DNA of 64,000 nucleotides, from assembly GCF_032714615.1 (NCBI RefSeq), contig NZ_JAWDKA010000001.1, forward strand, positions 62,001 through 126,000. Reading direction: 5' to 3'. The position numbers and the translations under genes were made by a program. The stretch is from Methanorbis furvi (GTDB lineage: Archaea > Halobacteriota > Methanomicrobia > Methanomicrobiales > Methanocorpusculaceae). The notes under the pieces are model-generated. The model was given only the letters and a program-made list of their open reading frames with translations. It made no database searches and had not been told where the DNA came from. Below are positions 52,635-61,293 of this stretch, piece after piece (the first letter of the stretch is position 1; the number at the start of each line of letters is the position of its first letter).

Positions 52635-54137
52635 TTAGAGCAGCGGTGAGACCAGCCGGCAGATACCTTCCTTGAACTTGATCCAGTTCGGCCGGTTGTT
52701 GTAGATCTCAGCTGTCACCAGCGTGCACTTCTCTTCCATCTCTTTGGTCATGATATCATTCATCATCTGCCCGAACGTCTCATCATAGACGAAAGCGTTC
52801 GTCTCAAAGTTCAGCTTGAAACTGCGGATGTCCCAGTTTGCCGTGCCGATCGTTGACGCAACCCCGTCGATGATTGCTGTTTTGCTGTGGATGAACCCGT
52901 TGTCATAGGTGTAGCCCTTTGCTCCCGCACGAACGAGATCGCCCAAGTACGAGTAGCTTGCCCAGTAGACGAACGGATGATCCGGCTTGCAGGGAATCAC
53001 AATCCGCACATCAATTCCTGCACGGATTGCGAGCAAAAGTGCGGTGAAGATCGTCTCGTCAGGAATGAAGTACGGGGTGTGAATATAGATCGATTTTCTC
53101 GCATGGCCGATGAGGCTCACAAACCCTGAGTAAATTGCCCTGCCTGCACCATCAGGCCCGGAGGATGCAATCTGGACTCCCGAGGTTCCGTGCGGTGCGA
53201 GAAGTTCCTTTAGCGGGTAATACCGGTTGTCGGTGTCTTTGTGCGAGCCGAGAACTACCGGAGCGTCCGGGACGGTGTAGTTCCAGTCCATGATGAACCG
53301 CGTCTGTAACGACGCGACTGATGCCCCGTGAATCCGTAAGTGTGTATCGCGCCAGTAGCCCAGAGGTCCTTTGCCGAGATACTCGTCACCGATGTTGAAG
53401 CCGCCGATGAATCCGGTTTTTCCGTCAACCACGAGAATTTTTCGGTGGTTGCGGAAGTTGATGCGGGTATTGAGGAACGGAATTTTCAGCGGGAAAAAGA
53501 TCGCGACCCGTCCACCTGCTTTGGTCAGGTTTGCATAGAACTCTTTTTTGACCTTCTGGACACCGACCGCATCAAAGAGTACCCGCACCTCAACGCCTGC
53601 TGCGGCACGTTCTGCGAGAAGATCGATGATCTCTCTTCCGAGTTCGTCTGCACGGAGAATGTAATACTCCATGTGGATGTGATGTTCTGCGGATTTGATC
53701 GCTTCTTTAAATGCGGCGAACTTGTCTTCTCCGTGAGTGTAGACGTCAACCTGGTTATTGTCAGAGTATGCGGCATCGTCCAAGTTGAGGAGAAGTGCAA
53801 TCGCGCTGTCGAAGCGTTCGATCTCGGCTGGAAGTCTCAGGGTTTTTTCCTGAATCTGTTTGTACTGGTACTGGGCAATTTTTGCGAATCCTTCGTCGGC
53901 GACGGTCTTTTTGCTGAAGATGTGTTCTCCATACAGGTGTCTGCCAAAGAACAAATAGACGACGAATCCGATTATCGGAACGAGCAGGATGAGCAGCAGC
54001 CAGCCGGCGACCACCTGCGGGTTTCGCCGTTCAAGAAAGAGCAGGGTTACAATGGCCCCGATATTCACGAGGATGACGATGATTGCAACAAACCATACGA
54101 CTCCTTCCCCGATAAGATTCCAGAGAATATCAATCAT
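52635..54137 (-). CDS. cls: Cardiolipin synthase (phospholipase D family)
   Basis: A 500-residue membrane enzyme with two N-terminal helices (about 10-60) and two HKD motifs: HRKILVVDGKTGFIGGFN and HSKTAIIDGVASTIGTANWD. These match bacterial-type cardiolipin synthases. The archaeal homologue characterised in Methanospirillum makes glycerol-bridged dimeric archaeal phospholipids, so the same role is inferred. The start at 54137 (MIDILWN) is preferred to the longer frame, which crosses the promoter (ATATAATT on the minus strand near 54150). Confidence 0.9.
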   Translation of the reverse strand: MIDILWNLIGEGVVWFVAIIVILVNIGAIVTLLFLERRNPQVVAGWLLLILLVPIIGFVVYLFFGRHLYGEHIFSKKTVADEGFAKIAQYQYKQIQEKTLRLPAEIERFDSAIALLLNLDDAAYSDNNQVDVYTHGEDKFAAFKEAIKSAEHHIHMEYYILRADELGREIIDLLAERAAAGVEVRVLFDAVGVQKVKKEFYANLTKAGGRVAIFFPLKIPFLNTRINFRNHRKILVVDGKTGFIGGFNIGDEYLGKGPLGYWRDTHLRIHGASVASLQTRFIMDWNYTVPDAPVVLGSHKDTDNRYYPLKELLAPHGTSGVQIASSGPDGAGRAIYSGFVSLIGHARKSIYIHTPYFIPDETIFTALLLAIRAGIDVRIVIPCKPDHPFVYWASYSYLGDLVRAGAKGYTYDNGFIHSKTAIIDGVASTIGTANWDIRSFKLNFETNAFVYDETFGQMMNDIMTKEMEEKCTLVTAEIYNNRPNWIKFKEGICRLVSPLL

Positions 54138-54200
54138 GAGATACTTTGTAATTATATGTCCAGAGGGATATATTTTACACACACGGCTGGTGAGATATCG

Positions 54201-54398
54201 ATGACACTTTCCTACAAACAGTTTTGTCTACTCTGGGGCAAGGGGCTGCTCGTTGCAGCGATTATTGCGGCGGTGGCAGGTCTGCTGCTCGGCGACGGCG
54301 ACTGGGTGATTGTTCTGTATCAGGGAGCGGCAATTTTGCTGGTGCTTGCAGTGGTATTTCTGGTAATAGGACGGATGATGAAGGAGCTGCACGAATAG
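54201..54398 (+). CDS. Small membrane protein
   Basis: A 65-residue protein with two hydrophobic helices (about 12-32 and 38-58) and a short charged end (MMKELHE). It has a GGTGAGA ribosome site at 54188-54194 and is divergent from cls. No family is recognised. Confidence 0.55.
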   Translation: MTLSYKQFCLLWGKGLLVAAIIAAVAGLLLGDGDWVIVLYQGAAILLVLAVVFLVIGRMMKELHE

Positions 54399-54488
54399 TC
54401 ACGGTGTGCGATGGCATTTCTCCTATGCATTCTTTTTTGAGAAATCGATCAGATTAATATCCCCTTGCAACCCAATCTTAGAAGAGCT

Positions 54489-55463
54489 ATGGCCCAGACG
54501 ATTACGTTTTCCCGCAACGTGTTTCTCCCGCTAACCAATGTGTGTGCGAATGCCTGCGGCTACTGTTCGTTTAAAGCGCCTGTTGGGGACGGCTGCGTGA
54601 TGCCGGAGTCTGAGGTTCTCGCAACACTTAAGCGCGGCAGTGAGTTCGGCTGCACCGAAGCGCTGTTCACGTTCGGGGAGCGGCCGGAGAACGAACCCGG
54701 GTTCAGGCAGTATATCGAGAGAGCCGGGTATCCTGATATTTTGTCGTACTGCATGGCAATGAGTCGGGCCGCAATCGACCTTGGGATGCTGCCGCACACC
54801 AACGCAGGTATCCTGACGTATGAAGAGATGGAACGGCTGCGGAACGTGAACGCAAGCATGGGACTGATGCTTGAGACGACCGCCGAAGTTCCTGCTCACC
54901 GCCACAGTCCGGGAAAAGATCCTGCCGTTCGAATTCAGATGCTTGCTGATGCAGGCAAGCTGAAGATTCCATTCACGACCGGTCTCCTGCTTGGCATCGG
55001 CGAGACCGTTGCGGACCGCGAGGAGTCGCTTATGGTGATCCGTGACCTGCAGAAGCAGTACGGCCACATTCAGGAGGTCATCATCCAGAACTTCTGTCCA
55101 AAACCGGGAACCGAGATGGCGGATACGCCGGGCGCAACTGCAGACGACATCCGCGAGACCCTGATGATGGCTGCTGAAATTCTTCCAAAAAGTATCTCGA
55201 TTCAGATCCCGCCGAACCTGGCGGACGCATCAGCACTGCTCTCGTGCGGTGTGACGGATCTTGGAGGCGTCTCTCCGGTAACGATTGATTACATCAATCC
55301 CGAGCATCCCTGGCCGGCGCTTGATGCACTTCGGGATATTGCATCAGGATACGAGCTGCGCGAGCGGCTGTGCGTGTATCCGCAGTACTGCAATGCGGAG
55401 TGGATTGCGCCGGAACTTCTGCCGCTGGTCCAGAGGCTTGCCAATCAGACATATGGTCTGTGA
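54489..55463 (+). CDS. cofG: FO synthase subunit 1 (7,8-didemethyl-8-hydroxy-5-deazariboflavin synthase)
   Basis: A 324-residue radical-SAM enzyme. The cluster motif is C19-x3-C23-x2-C26 in LTNVCANACGYCSF. Further family marks are FTFGERPE, LPHTNAGILT, GLMLETTAE, GLLLGIGET and QNFCPKPGT. With CofH it builds the deazaflavin core of coenzyme F420. ATG 54489 is chosen over TTG 54465 since it starts just before the conserved TFSRNVFLP and follows GAAGAG. CofH is not in the window. Confidence 0.93.
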   Translation: MAQTITFSRNVFLPLTNVCANACGYCSFKAPVGDGCVMPESEVLATLKRGSEFGCTEALFTFGERPENEPGFRQYIERAGYPDILSYCMAMSRAAIDLGMLPHTNAGILTYEEMERLRNVNASMGLMLETTAEVPAHRHSPGKDPAVRIQMLADAGKLKIPFTTGLLLGIGETVADREESLMVIRDLQKQYGHIQEVIIQNFCPKPGTEMADTPGATADDIRETLMMAAEILPKSISIQIPPNLADASALLSCGVTDLGGVSPVTIDYINPEHPWPALDALRDIASGYELRERLCVYPQYCNAEWIAPELLPLVQRLANQTYGL

Positions 55464-55509
55464 TGTGTGCTAACACTTATCACAACTCCGGTGAAATATA
55501 TGGGATAGT

Positions 55510-56223
55510 ATGAAGCAGGGCGATCTTCTCTATTTGGGTAAGGCAAAGTCCGTGTATCTGACCGACAAACCGGATGAACTTCTGGTGGTGTTTCGCGATG
55601 ATATCACTGCGTTTGACGGGCAGAAAAAGAACGTCCTGTTGGGAAAGGGAGTTTACAACGCGAAAGTTACCGCGTATCTGTATCCGCTGCTTGAGGCTGC
55701 ACATATTCCGACGCATTTTCTTTCTGCCGTGTCAGAAAACACCCATCTGGTCAGGAAACTTTCCATGATTCCGCTGGAGGTCATTGTCCGCAACCGTGCG
55801 GCAGGTTCTCTTGTGAAAAACTATGGATTTTCCGAAGGCCAGGTGCTTTCCCCGCCGGTGATTGTTCTTGATCTAAAAGACGATTCACGTCACGACCCGA
55901 TGGTGAACGATGATATCGTTACGGCTCTCGGGATTGCGACCACCGGCGAACTTCGTGAGATCAAACGGCTTGCTCTTGCGGTGAACGATGTGCTGCGTGA
56001 AAATCTTGCGAAAAAGGATCTGGATCTCATCGATATGAAGTTCGAGTTCGGCAGGGATGCGAGCGGCGTGATCCGGCTAGGAGACGAGATCAGTATGGAC
56101 TCGATGCGGCTGTGGGATCACGGCTCTGTCGGTGCATCACTTGACAAGGATGTCTACCGCAAAGAGCTGGGCGATGTGATGGAGACCTATGCTGCTGTTG
56201 CAGAGCGCATCTGCAGCGAATAA
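55510..56223 (+). CDS. purC: Phosphoribosylaminoimidazole-succinocarboxamide synthase
   Basis: A 237-residue SAICAR synthetase, which joins aspartate to CAIR, the product of PurE, using ATP. It opens LLYLGKAKSVY and contains FRDDITAFDGQKK, PLEVIVRNRAAGSLVKNYG and LIDMKFEFG, then GDEISMDSMRLWD. Length is standard. It lies 46 bases after cofG on the same strand, so it could share a transcript. Confidence 0.95.
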   Translation: MKQGDLLYLGKAKSVYLTDKPDELLVVFRDDITAFDGQKKNVLLGKGVYNAKVTAYLYPLLEAAHIPTHFLSAVSENTHLVRKLSMIPLEVIVRNRAAGSLVKNYGFSEGQVLSPPVIVLDLKDDSRHDPMVNDDIVTALGIATTGELREIKRLALAVNDVLRENLAKKDLDLIDMKFEFGRDASGVIRLGDEISMDSMRLWDHGSVGASLDKDVYRKELGDVMETYAAVAERICSE

Positions 56224-56262
56224 TTTTTTTCGATGTGTTGGTGCTTGTAGCTTTATTCATAG

Positions 56263-56533
56263 CTCCGCCCACAGAACACACTGAACACACAGAATAGGCA
56301 CGGAAAAAAACATCACGGAGCAGACGTGAACATCACGGAACCCTCATTGAAAATTATTTTTATGTACTCTCGCAAAATAATTTTCAGCTCTCCTGTTGAT
56401 AAAATACCAACGAAATTATATTTCCGTGAAGTTCTCGTCTGCTCCGTGATGTTTTTCTGTGAAATTTCCGTGTGTTCTGTTTTTCCTGCGAAGCAGCGAG
56501 CAGGCCGCAGGCATGCGAATCGTGGGCGGAGCT
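56263..56533. repeat. Type A inverted repeat element, copy 6, with the GC-rich module
   Basis: Left arm CCGCCCACAGAACACACTGA, block ATCACGGAGCAGACGTGAAC, an AT-rich core that is the inverse of copy 5 (56343-56430), then the complement. The right end is replaced by GCGAAGCAGCGAGCAGGCCG plus CAGGCATGCGAATCGTGGGCGG, i.e. the module also present in type B copies 2 and 4. Confidence 0.87.
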
Positions 56534-56544
56534 GCGAAGTGATC

Positions 56545-57381
56545 CTATCTTCGAAGCCGCATTTTTCCCTGCCTGAGATGCACGGCAAGGCCCGGGCCAA
56601 GATAGGGCACGTATTTGGCGAGGACCTGCGTTCCCATCAGGAGATTGTTGGCAGGCCCGCGTTCGCAGCCGATGACATCAGTTCTCTGGAGGCGGACTGC
56701 TTCAAGAAACTCTGGTACCGGAAGCATTTCATCTGCAACCGTTACGGCGCGTCCCACTTCGCGAAGCGTGTGGGCGTCTGAACCTCCGGTCATGCAGAAG
56801 TTATTTGCAACTGCGTAGGCTTCGGCACGGGTGTTGAGCGAGTGTGAGAGGCCGCCGCAGATGACCTCAAGCCCGTCGATGTCATCGAGTACTGTTGGAG
56901 ACACCATGCCGACATCAATTGCCTTGAGAACACCGCGAACCAGCATGGCGTAACCGTACGGATGTGCGGCGGCGACGAGACCGCCGCTTTCGTTTGCTTC
57001 GCTGACAATTTTTTCCGTGACAAGATCGGTTGCCATGTGGGGACAGGCCCCCTGATGACCGCTTATTGATGACTCGTAGTAGGACTGCAGGTCGCGAACT
57101 GTGTCAAAGTAGATGAGGAGATGTGGGCCGTCAGCGGCAGAGACCTCAATGCCCGGGATGATTCGATCGTTCGCATCGTCATGCTCGTAGGCTTCGCGGA
57201 CGCCTGTAATGGTGTTGTGATCCGTTATTGCGGCACAAAGATTTCTGCGTCTGAGGTAGGCAAGGAGTTCGGGGATGTGAACAAGCCCGTCTGAGTGGCT
57301 GGTATGGACATGCATGTCGAATGCACTGCCTTTGCTGAATACAAGCGGGCAGGAGGATTCATACTGGACGGACCCGGACAT
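56545..57381 (-). CDS. PHP-domain metallo-phosphoesterase
   Basis: A 278-residue PHP protein. Metal-binding motifs are DMHVHTSHSDG, AITDHNTITG, the central IPGIEVSAADG and AAAHPYGYAML, and MTGGSDAHTL near the end. Members hydrolyse phosphates of nucleotides or act with polymerases; the substrate here is not defined. It is a stand-alone gene of normal length. Confidence 0.87.
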   Translation of the reverse strand: MSGSVQYESSCPLVFSKGSAFDMHVHTSHSDGLVHIPELLAYLRRRNLCAAITDHNTITGVREAYEHDDANDRIIPGIEVSAADGPHLLIYFDTVRDLQSYYESSISGHQGACPHMATDLVTEKIVSEANESGGLVAAAHPYGYAMLVRGVLKAIDVGMVSPTVLDDIDGLEVICGGLSHSLNTRAEAYAVANNFCMTGGSDAHTLREVGRAVTVADEMLPVPEFLEAVRLQRTDVIGCERGPANNLLMGTQVLAKYVPYLGPGLAVHLRQGKMRLRR

Positions 57382-57506
57382 AACTGTTCTGTATGTTGGC
57401 TGGCGAAAAAGAAAAAGTAGTTTATCCTGGTACTCTTTTTGAGAGATTAATTATGTATAGCATTATGTCCTTAGTACAGGAATATTAGATTTTTCGGAAA
57501 AATCGC

Positions 57507-57717
57507 ATGATGTCAAAATATTCTCTCTGTATGATACTTTCGCTCATTCTGTTTCTCCTCACCCTCACGTCAGGGTGTGTGGAGGTGAATCTTTGGTTTC
57601 CGGAGGACGGAGGATACTTCATCACTGGATGATGCAATACCGAGAAGAGAAGTAAACCTGATTATCAGGGGGTACGCTACAGTTACTGAAGAGAAATTCA
57701 CACCTGTGTTAACGTAA
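57507..57717 (+). pseudogene. Frameshifted small lipoprotein gene
   Basis: An open frame of 41 codons starts with a good lipoprotein signal (LTLTSGC) and stops at 57632. A second frame, shifted by one base after about 57613, continues with DDAIPRREVNLIIRGYATVT and ends at 57717. Joined, they would form a lipoprotein of roughly 65-70 residues. It seems to be a broken gene rather than an active one; a real 41-residue lipopeptide cannot be excluded. Confidence 0.4.
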
Positions 57718-57769
57718 CTGACCGACCCCCCTCTGTTTTTATATTTTTTAGGGAAAAAACGCTATTTTA

Positions 57770-57815
57770 CACTACAGTTAGTGTAAAATCATCATTAAAT
57801 AGTTAATTAGGATAC
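57770..57815 (+). promoter_or_regulatory. Operator/promoter of the SDR-transporter genes
   Basis: TTTTACACTACAGTTAGTGTAAAA (57764-57787) is a 9-base dyad, followed by CATTAAATAGTTAATT. The same block, CTACAGTAGCTGTAAAA plus GCATTAAGTAGTTAGTT, lies at 61053-61089 before the F420:NADP oxidoreductase gene. A MerR regulator is encoded between them and is the likely binder. Confidence 0.6.
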
Positions 57816-57957
57816 ATATTATCAGCCTACATTTGACCGTTGGAATGCTGACAACCGAATATGCCGACCAAAATTTGTTTCTCGACATCACTCCCCGTAT
57901 CAAAAGCAGCGAATCCAGCTGTTGGGTTTAGGTACTTTAGGAATGGAGAAAGAAAAA

Positions 57958-58695
57958 ATGAGATTAGAAGATAAAGTAACAATTGTTACCGGATCAACTT
58001 CTGGTATGGGACTGGTTGAAGCTGAAGTACTTGCCAAAGAAGGTGCAAAGGTAGTTGTAGTCGGCAGAAATGAAAAAGCCCTGAAAGAAGTCACAGAAAC
58101 CATCATTAAGAATGGTGGTGAAGCCATTGGCATTCGAGCAGATATCACCACTGCAGCAGGAGTACAGGAATTATTTGATAAAGTAATGTCAACTTATGGA
58201 CGTGTGGATGTCCTTGTCAATAACGCAGGAGTATTTGACAAATACACAAAACTGCTCGACACGTCAGATGAATTATGGGACTCCATTTTCACGATCAACC
58301 TGAAATCCATCTACTGGTTAACGAAATTGGTTTTGCCGCAGATGATTGAGCGGCAGAGCGGAGCGATTGTTAATATCGCATCAGTTGCCGGCCTTGTCGC
58401 TGGAAAAGGAGGAGCATCCTACACTGCATCCAAACACGCAGTGATTGGATTAACCAAGCACATGTCCTCAGAGTACGCACGTTTCGGTATCAAAATCAAT
58501 GCAATCTGTCCGGGTACGATTGTTACCCCATTGATTGCAGATTCAGTAGACAACATTCCAAAAGATCTTGTACCAACGAGATGCTTTGGTCAACCCGAAG
58601 AGGTTGCCGATTTATGCGTATTCCTTGCTTCCGATGAAGCAAAGTTCATGAATGGCTCTATAATCCCGATTGATGGTGGATACACCATCCAGTAA
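57958..58695 (+). CDS. SDR-family oxidoreductase
   Basis: A 245-residue classical short-chain dehydrogenase. Cofactor loop TGSTSGMG (11-18), NNAG (88-91), catalytic Ser142, Tyr155 and Lys159 (GGASYTASKH). An Arg directly after the second strand (VVVVGRN) suits NADP(H). A GGAG ribosome site precedes ATG 57958; ATG 57943 (five codons longer) is possible. It is followed at 28 bases by an OFA-type transporter. A substrate such as a secondary alcohol, ketone or hydroxy acid is plausible, but not shown. Confidence 0.87.
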   Translation: MRLEDKVTIVTGSTSGMGLVEAEVLAKEGAKVVVVGRNEKALKEVTETIIKNGGEAIGIRADITTAAGVQELFDKVMSTYGRVDVLVNNAGVFDKYTKLLDTSDELWDSIFTINLKSIYWLTKLVLPQMIERQSGAIVNIASVAGLVAGKGGASYTASKHAVIGLTKHMSSEYARFGIKINAICPGTIVTPLIADSVDNIPKDLVPTRCFGQPEEVADLCVFLASDEAKFMNGSIIPIDGGYTIQ

Positions 58696-58723
58696 ACATA
58701 CCCATATCATTAATTGGTGTAAA

Positions 58724-59962
58724 ATGATAGAGTTAAAATCTAATCGTTGGCTGGTTCTGCTGGCAGGGTTCATATTCAACTTCTGTCTCTCTGGCACCAG
58801 TGCATTTAGTACCTTTGTCTCACCGGTAATGGATACTACTGGATGGGATATGGGTTCCGTTACTCTTGCATATACCTTCTACAATATTATGATTTGTGTG
58901 TTTGGTATTGTAATCGGAGTTCTTGGACCACGGATCAATTCAAAACTTCTCATGTACGTGGGCGCGACTCTTTTCGCAGCAGGATGGATAATTACCGGAT
59001 TTGCTACTGAAATATGGATGTTTTGGCTCGGTTTCGGAATTATTGCCGGTATCGGAGGAGGATGCCTTTACAATTTCTCAGTCACAAACACTCTCAAGTG
59101 GTTCCCTGACAAGAAAGGTCTCATTTCCGGTCTCCTGTTAGGGGGTGCAGCAATAGGTCCTGTTTTCAGTGCCCCGCTCGCCACTGCCCTTCTTGGCGAC
59201 GTTGGAGTTATGGCAAGTTATCAGATTATTGGTATCATCTATGGTATTCTCATGTTTGCAGTTGGCTGGATGGTCTCAGTTCCACCAGCAAATTACAAAC
59301 CGGACGGTTGGGAACCTGATACCTGTGGAACTTCTGGAGCAGCAAACGTTGTCTCCACGAAGGATTACACTTGGAATGAGATGCTCAAAACCCCAACTTT
59401 CTGGCTACTCTTCTTAGTATTTGCCTTTGCCTGTACACCGTACATGATGATGCTCAGTGCAGTATCAACCATTGGTCAGCAACAAGCAGGCATGACTCTT
59501 GCAATGGCAGCAATAGCCGTTAGTCTATTGGCAATCTCCAATTTTGTCGGTAGACTTCTATTCGGTGCTGTTTCAGATAAACTTGGAAGATACAAAACAC
59601 TCCTGATTGCAGTCGCGATTGATGTCATCGCAATTGTCATGCTAGGTACAATTACCGAGCCGATTCCATTCATGGCTGTTATGTGTATTCTTGGAGCATG
59701 TGGAGGTGCGCTGCTGGTTATGTTCCCGCCAATCACCTCTGATAACTTCGGAAGTAAAAATTCTGGTCTGAATTATGCGATTATGTTTGTTGCATATTCA
59801 ATGGCAGCTCTTATCGGACCTCAACTTCTTGCTTATTTCAAAAACACAACTGGTGCCTACACGCTGGCATTTAGTTTCTCGGCAGGACTTATGCTTGTTG
59901 CAGGAGTGATCCTGTTTATAGTCATGTTTAAAAGAAAACGTGAATGTGAATACACCACATGA
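58724..59962 (+). CDS. MFS transporter, oxalate/formate antiporter (OFA) type
   Basis: A 412-residue membrane protein with about twelve helices. OFA-family features are the start RWLVLLAGFIFNFCLSGTSAFSTF, GGCLYNFSVTNTLKWFPDKKGLISGLLLGGAAIGP and a second-half GRLLFGAVSDKLGRYKT. This group exchanges or imports carboxylates such as oxalate, formate or lactate. It likely shares a transcript with the SDR gene and could carry its substrate or product. The start at 58724 follows the TM-free MIELKSN. Confidence 0.87.
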   Translation: MIELKSNRWLVLLAGFIFNFCLSGTSAFSTFVSPVMDTTGWDMGSVTLAYTFYNIMICVFGIVIGVLGPRINSKLLMYVGATLFAAGWIITGFATEIWMFWLGFGIIAGIGGGCLYNFSVTNTLKWFPDKKGLISGLLLGGAAIGPVFSAPLATALLGDVGVMASYQIIGIIYGILMFAVGWMVSVPPANYKPDGWEPDTCGTSGAANVVSTKDYTWNEMLKTPTFWLLFLVFAFACTPYMMMLSAVSTIGQQQAGMTLAMAAIAVSLLAISNFVGRLLFGAVSDKLGRYKTLLIAVAIDVIAIVMLGTITEPIPFMAVMCILGACGGALLVMFPPITSDNFGSKNSGLNYAIMFVAYSMAALIGPQLLAYFKNTTGAYTLAFSFSAGLMLVAGVILFIVMFKRKRECEYTT

Positions 59963-60065
59963 TTTCAGCAGAAATCAATCACTTTTTTTTGATTTTTTTC
60001 ACAGATATGTGGCAAATATTTATGTATGATGCCAGATATATTGACATTCTGGGGAGAGTATGATC

Positions 60066-60968
60066 ATGGATGAGGTAAATGTTTTGCAGAATGCCGATGG
60101 TGATATGTCGCAACCGATTTATTCAATCGGTGTTGTTTCCAAAATGCTGGACATACATCCGCAGACGATTCGCTATTTTGGCACTCAGGGTATTATATCA
60201 CCGTGCCGGGATGAGAAAAATGGAGAACGAAAATATTCCATATACGACATCTATAAGCTGATGCTTAGGAAACAGTATCGGAATATCGGTTTTTCTGTGA
60301 AAGATTCGGAAGATCTTCTGAATATGTACCAGTTAGATGAGGTAATCCAAAAATTTGAACTGGAACAAAAGAAACTGGAAAAACAGATGCAAGAACTCGA
60401 ACTTCGGCAAAAAGGGCTGATATCCATTCTTACACGGAGTAAATCCATCAAATCTCAAATAAACAAGGTATTTTATGCAGAACGCCCGGCATTCTGGCAG
60501 CACGCTCATATGCGGGGAAAGAAACTACTCATGGATGAAAACTCCCTGAAAGCACGGCAGATTGCCATGAAATTAATGCCGCTCTCATTTTATTCTTTCT
60601 GTATCAACAGAGACGAGATAAAGGATGAGATGTGGGAGAAAAATATTCCCATTTATGACTGGAACCTCGGATTAGAGGATGAATTTTCTGAAATTATGGG
60701 ATATAATGAGATTGACGGATCTGAGCATATTCCCAAGATGATGTGTCTTTACTCAATATTCTCCGTTGAAGGAACAATGTTTCTGCAGGGTTCAATGCTT
60801 GATTCAATATGGAAATTCATGAAAAATAATGACTTCAGCATTAATGGAAACATTTACGGTCGACTAATTTTGAGTTCTACGAACAAACTGAACAATGCAG
60901 AGCGGTTTTTTGAAGTATGGGTGCCATTCAAAAAAAGAGCACATTTTGCGGGGAGATACAGTTACTGA
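60066..60968 (+). CDS. MerR-family transcriptional regulator with large effector domain
   Basis: A 300-residue regulator. After a short leader comes a MerR winged helix (YSIGVVSKMLDIHPQTIRYFGTQGI ... NGERKYSIYDIYKLMLRKQYRNIGFS, about 18-85), a dimerising coiled coil rich in Glu, Lys and Gln (95-130), and a C-terminal domain of about 170 residues that probably binds an effector. ATG 60066 has the better spacing from GGGGAGAG (60051-60058); ATG 60060 is two codons earlier. Its likely sites are the dyads at 57764 and 61053. Confidence 0.85.
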   Translation: MDEVNVLQNADGDMSQPIYSIGVVSKMLDIHPQTIRYFGTQGIISPCRDEKNGERKYSIYDIYKLMLRKQYRNIGFSVKDSEDLLNMYQLDEVIQKFELEQKKLEKQMQELELRQKGLISILTRSKSIKSQINKVFYAERPAFWQHAHMRGKKLLMDENSLKARQIAMKLMPLSFYSFCINRDEIKDEMWEKNIPIYDWNLGLEDEFSEIMGYNEIDGSEHIPKMMCLYSIFSVEGTMFLQGSMLDSIWKFMKNNDFSINGNIYGRLILSSTNKLNNAERFFEVWVPFKKRAHFAGRYSY

Positions 60969-61039
60969 AGTCAGAAACAGTATGCAGAACAGCACACAAA
61001 CCAAATAAGTCTCATTTTTTCAAAAATGATTGAAAAATA

Positions 61040-61095
61040 TTGCGAAATCAGCCTACAGTAGCTGTAAAAATAGCATTAAGTAGTTAGTTTGTGAA
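61040..61095 (+). promoter_or_regulatory. Operator/promoter of the F420:NADP oxidoreductase gene
   Basis: The dyad TACAGTAGCTGTA (61054-61066) is followed by GCATTAAGTAGTTAGTT, matching the block before the SDR gene almost base for base. The coding start is about 200 bases downstream, so a long leader or a second start site is expected. Confidence 0.55.
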
Positions 61096-61293
61096 CATAC
61101 TACTAACCTGAGTCTGGCAATCTGATGATAATGACGAAGTGACATGAAGATATTGAGCAGTTAGAATCTGCCCAAAAAAATTACACATCACCGTTGTTTC
61201 AAATCAATGGGAAATCTCTAGTACCCTTTAGTCAACCTCAGGCGAAAGAGATCGTAACTATCACGAAGGATGTTCATTGAGGATGTAAACAAA

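Noticed and set aside
53340-54200. Long frame antisense to cls that runs into the small membrane protein
   Set aside because: The part opposite cls has no protein-like features; only the last 65 codons, with their own ATG and ribosome site, are kept.
57676-57690. TACAGTTACTGAAG shared with the 3' end of the MerR gene (60957)
   Set aside because: A 14-base match alone; the upstream sequence does not continue the similarity, and this stretch fits the second frame of the broken lipoprotein gene.
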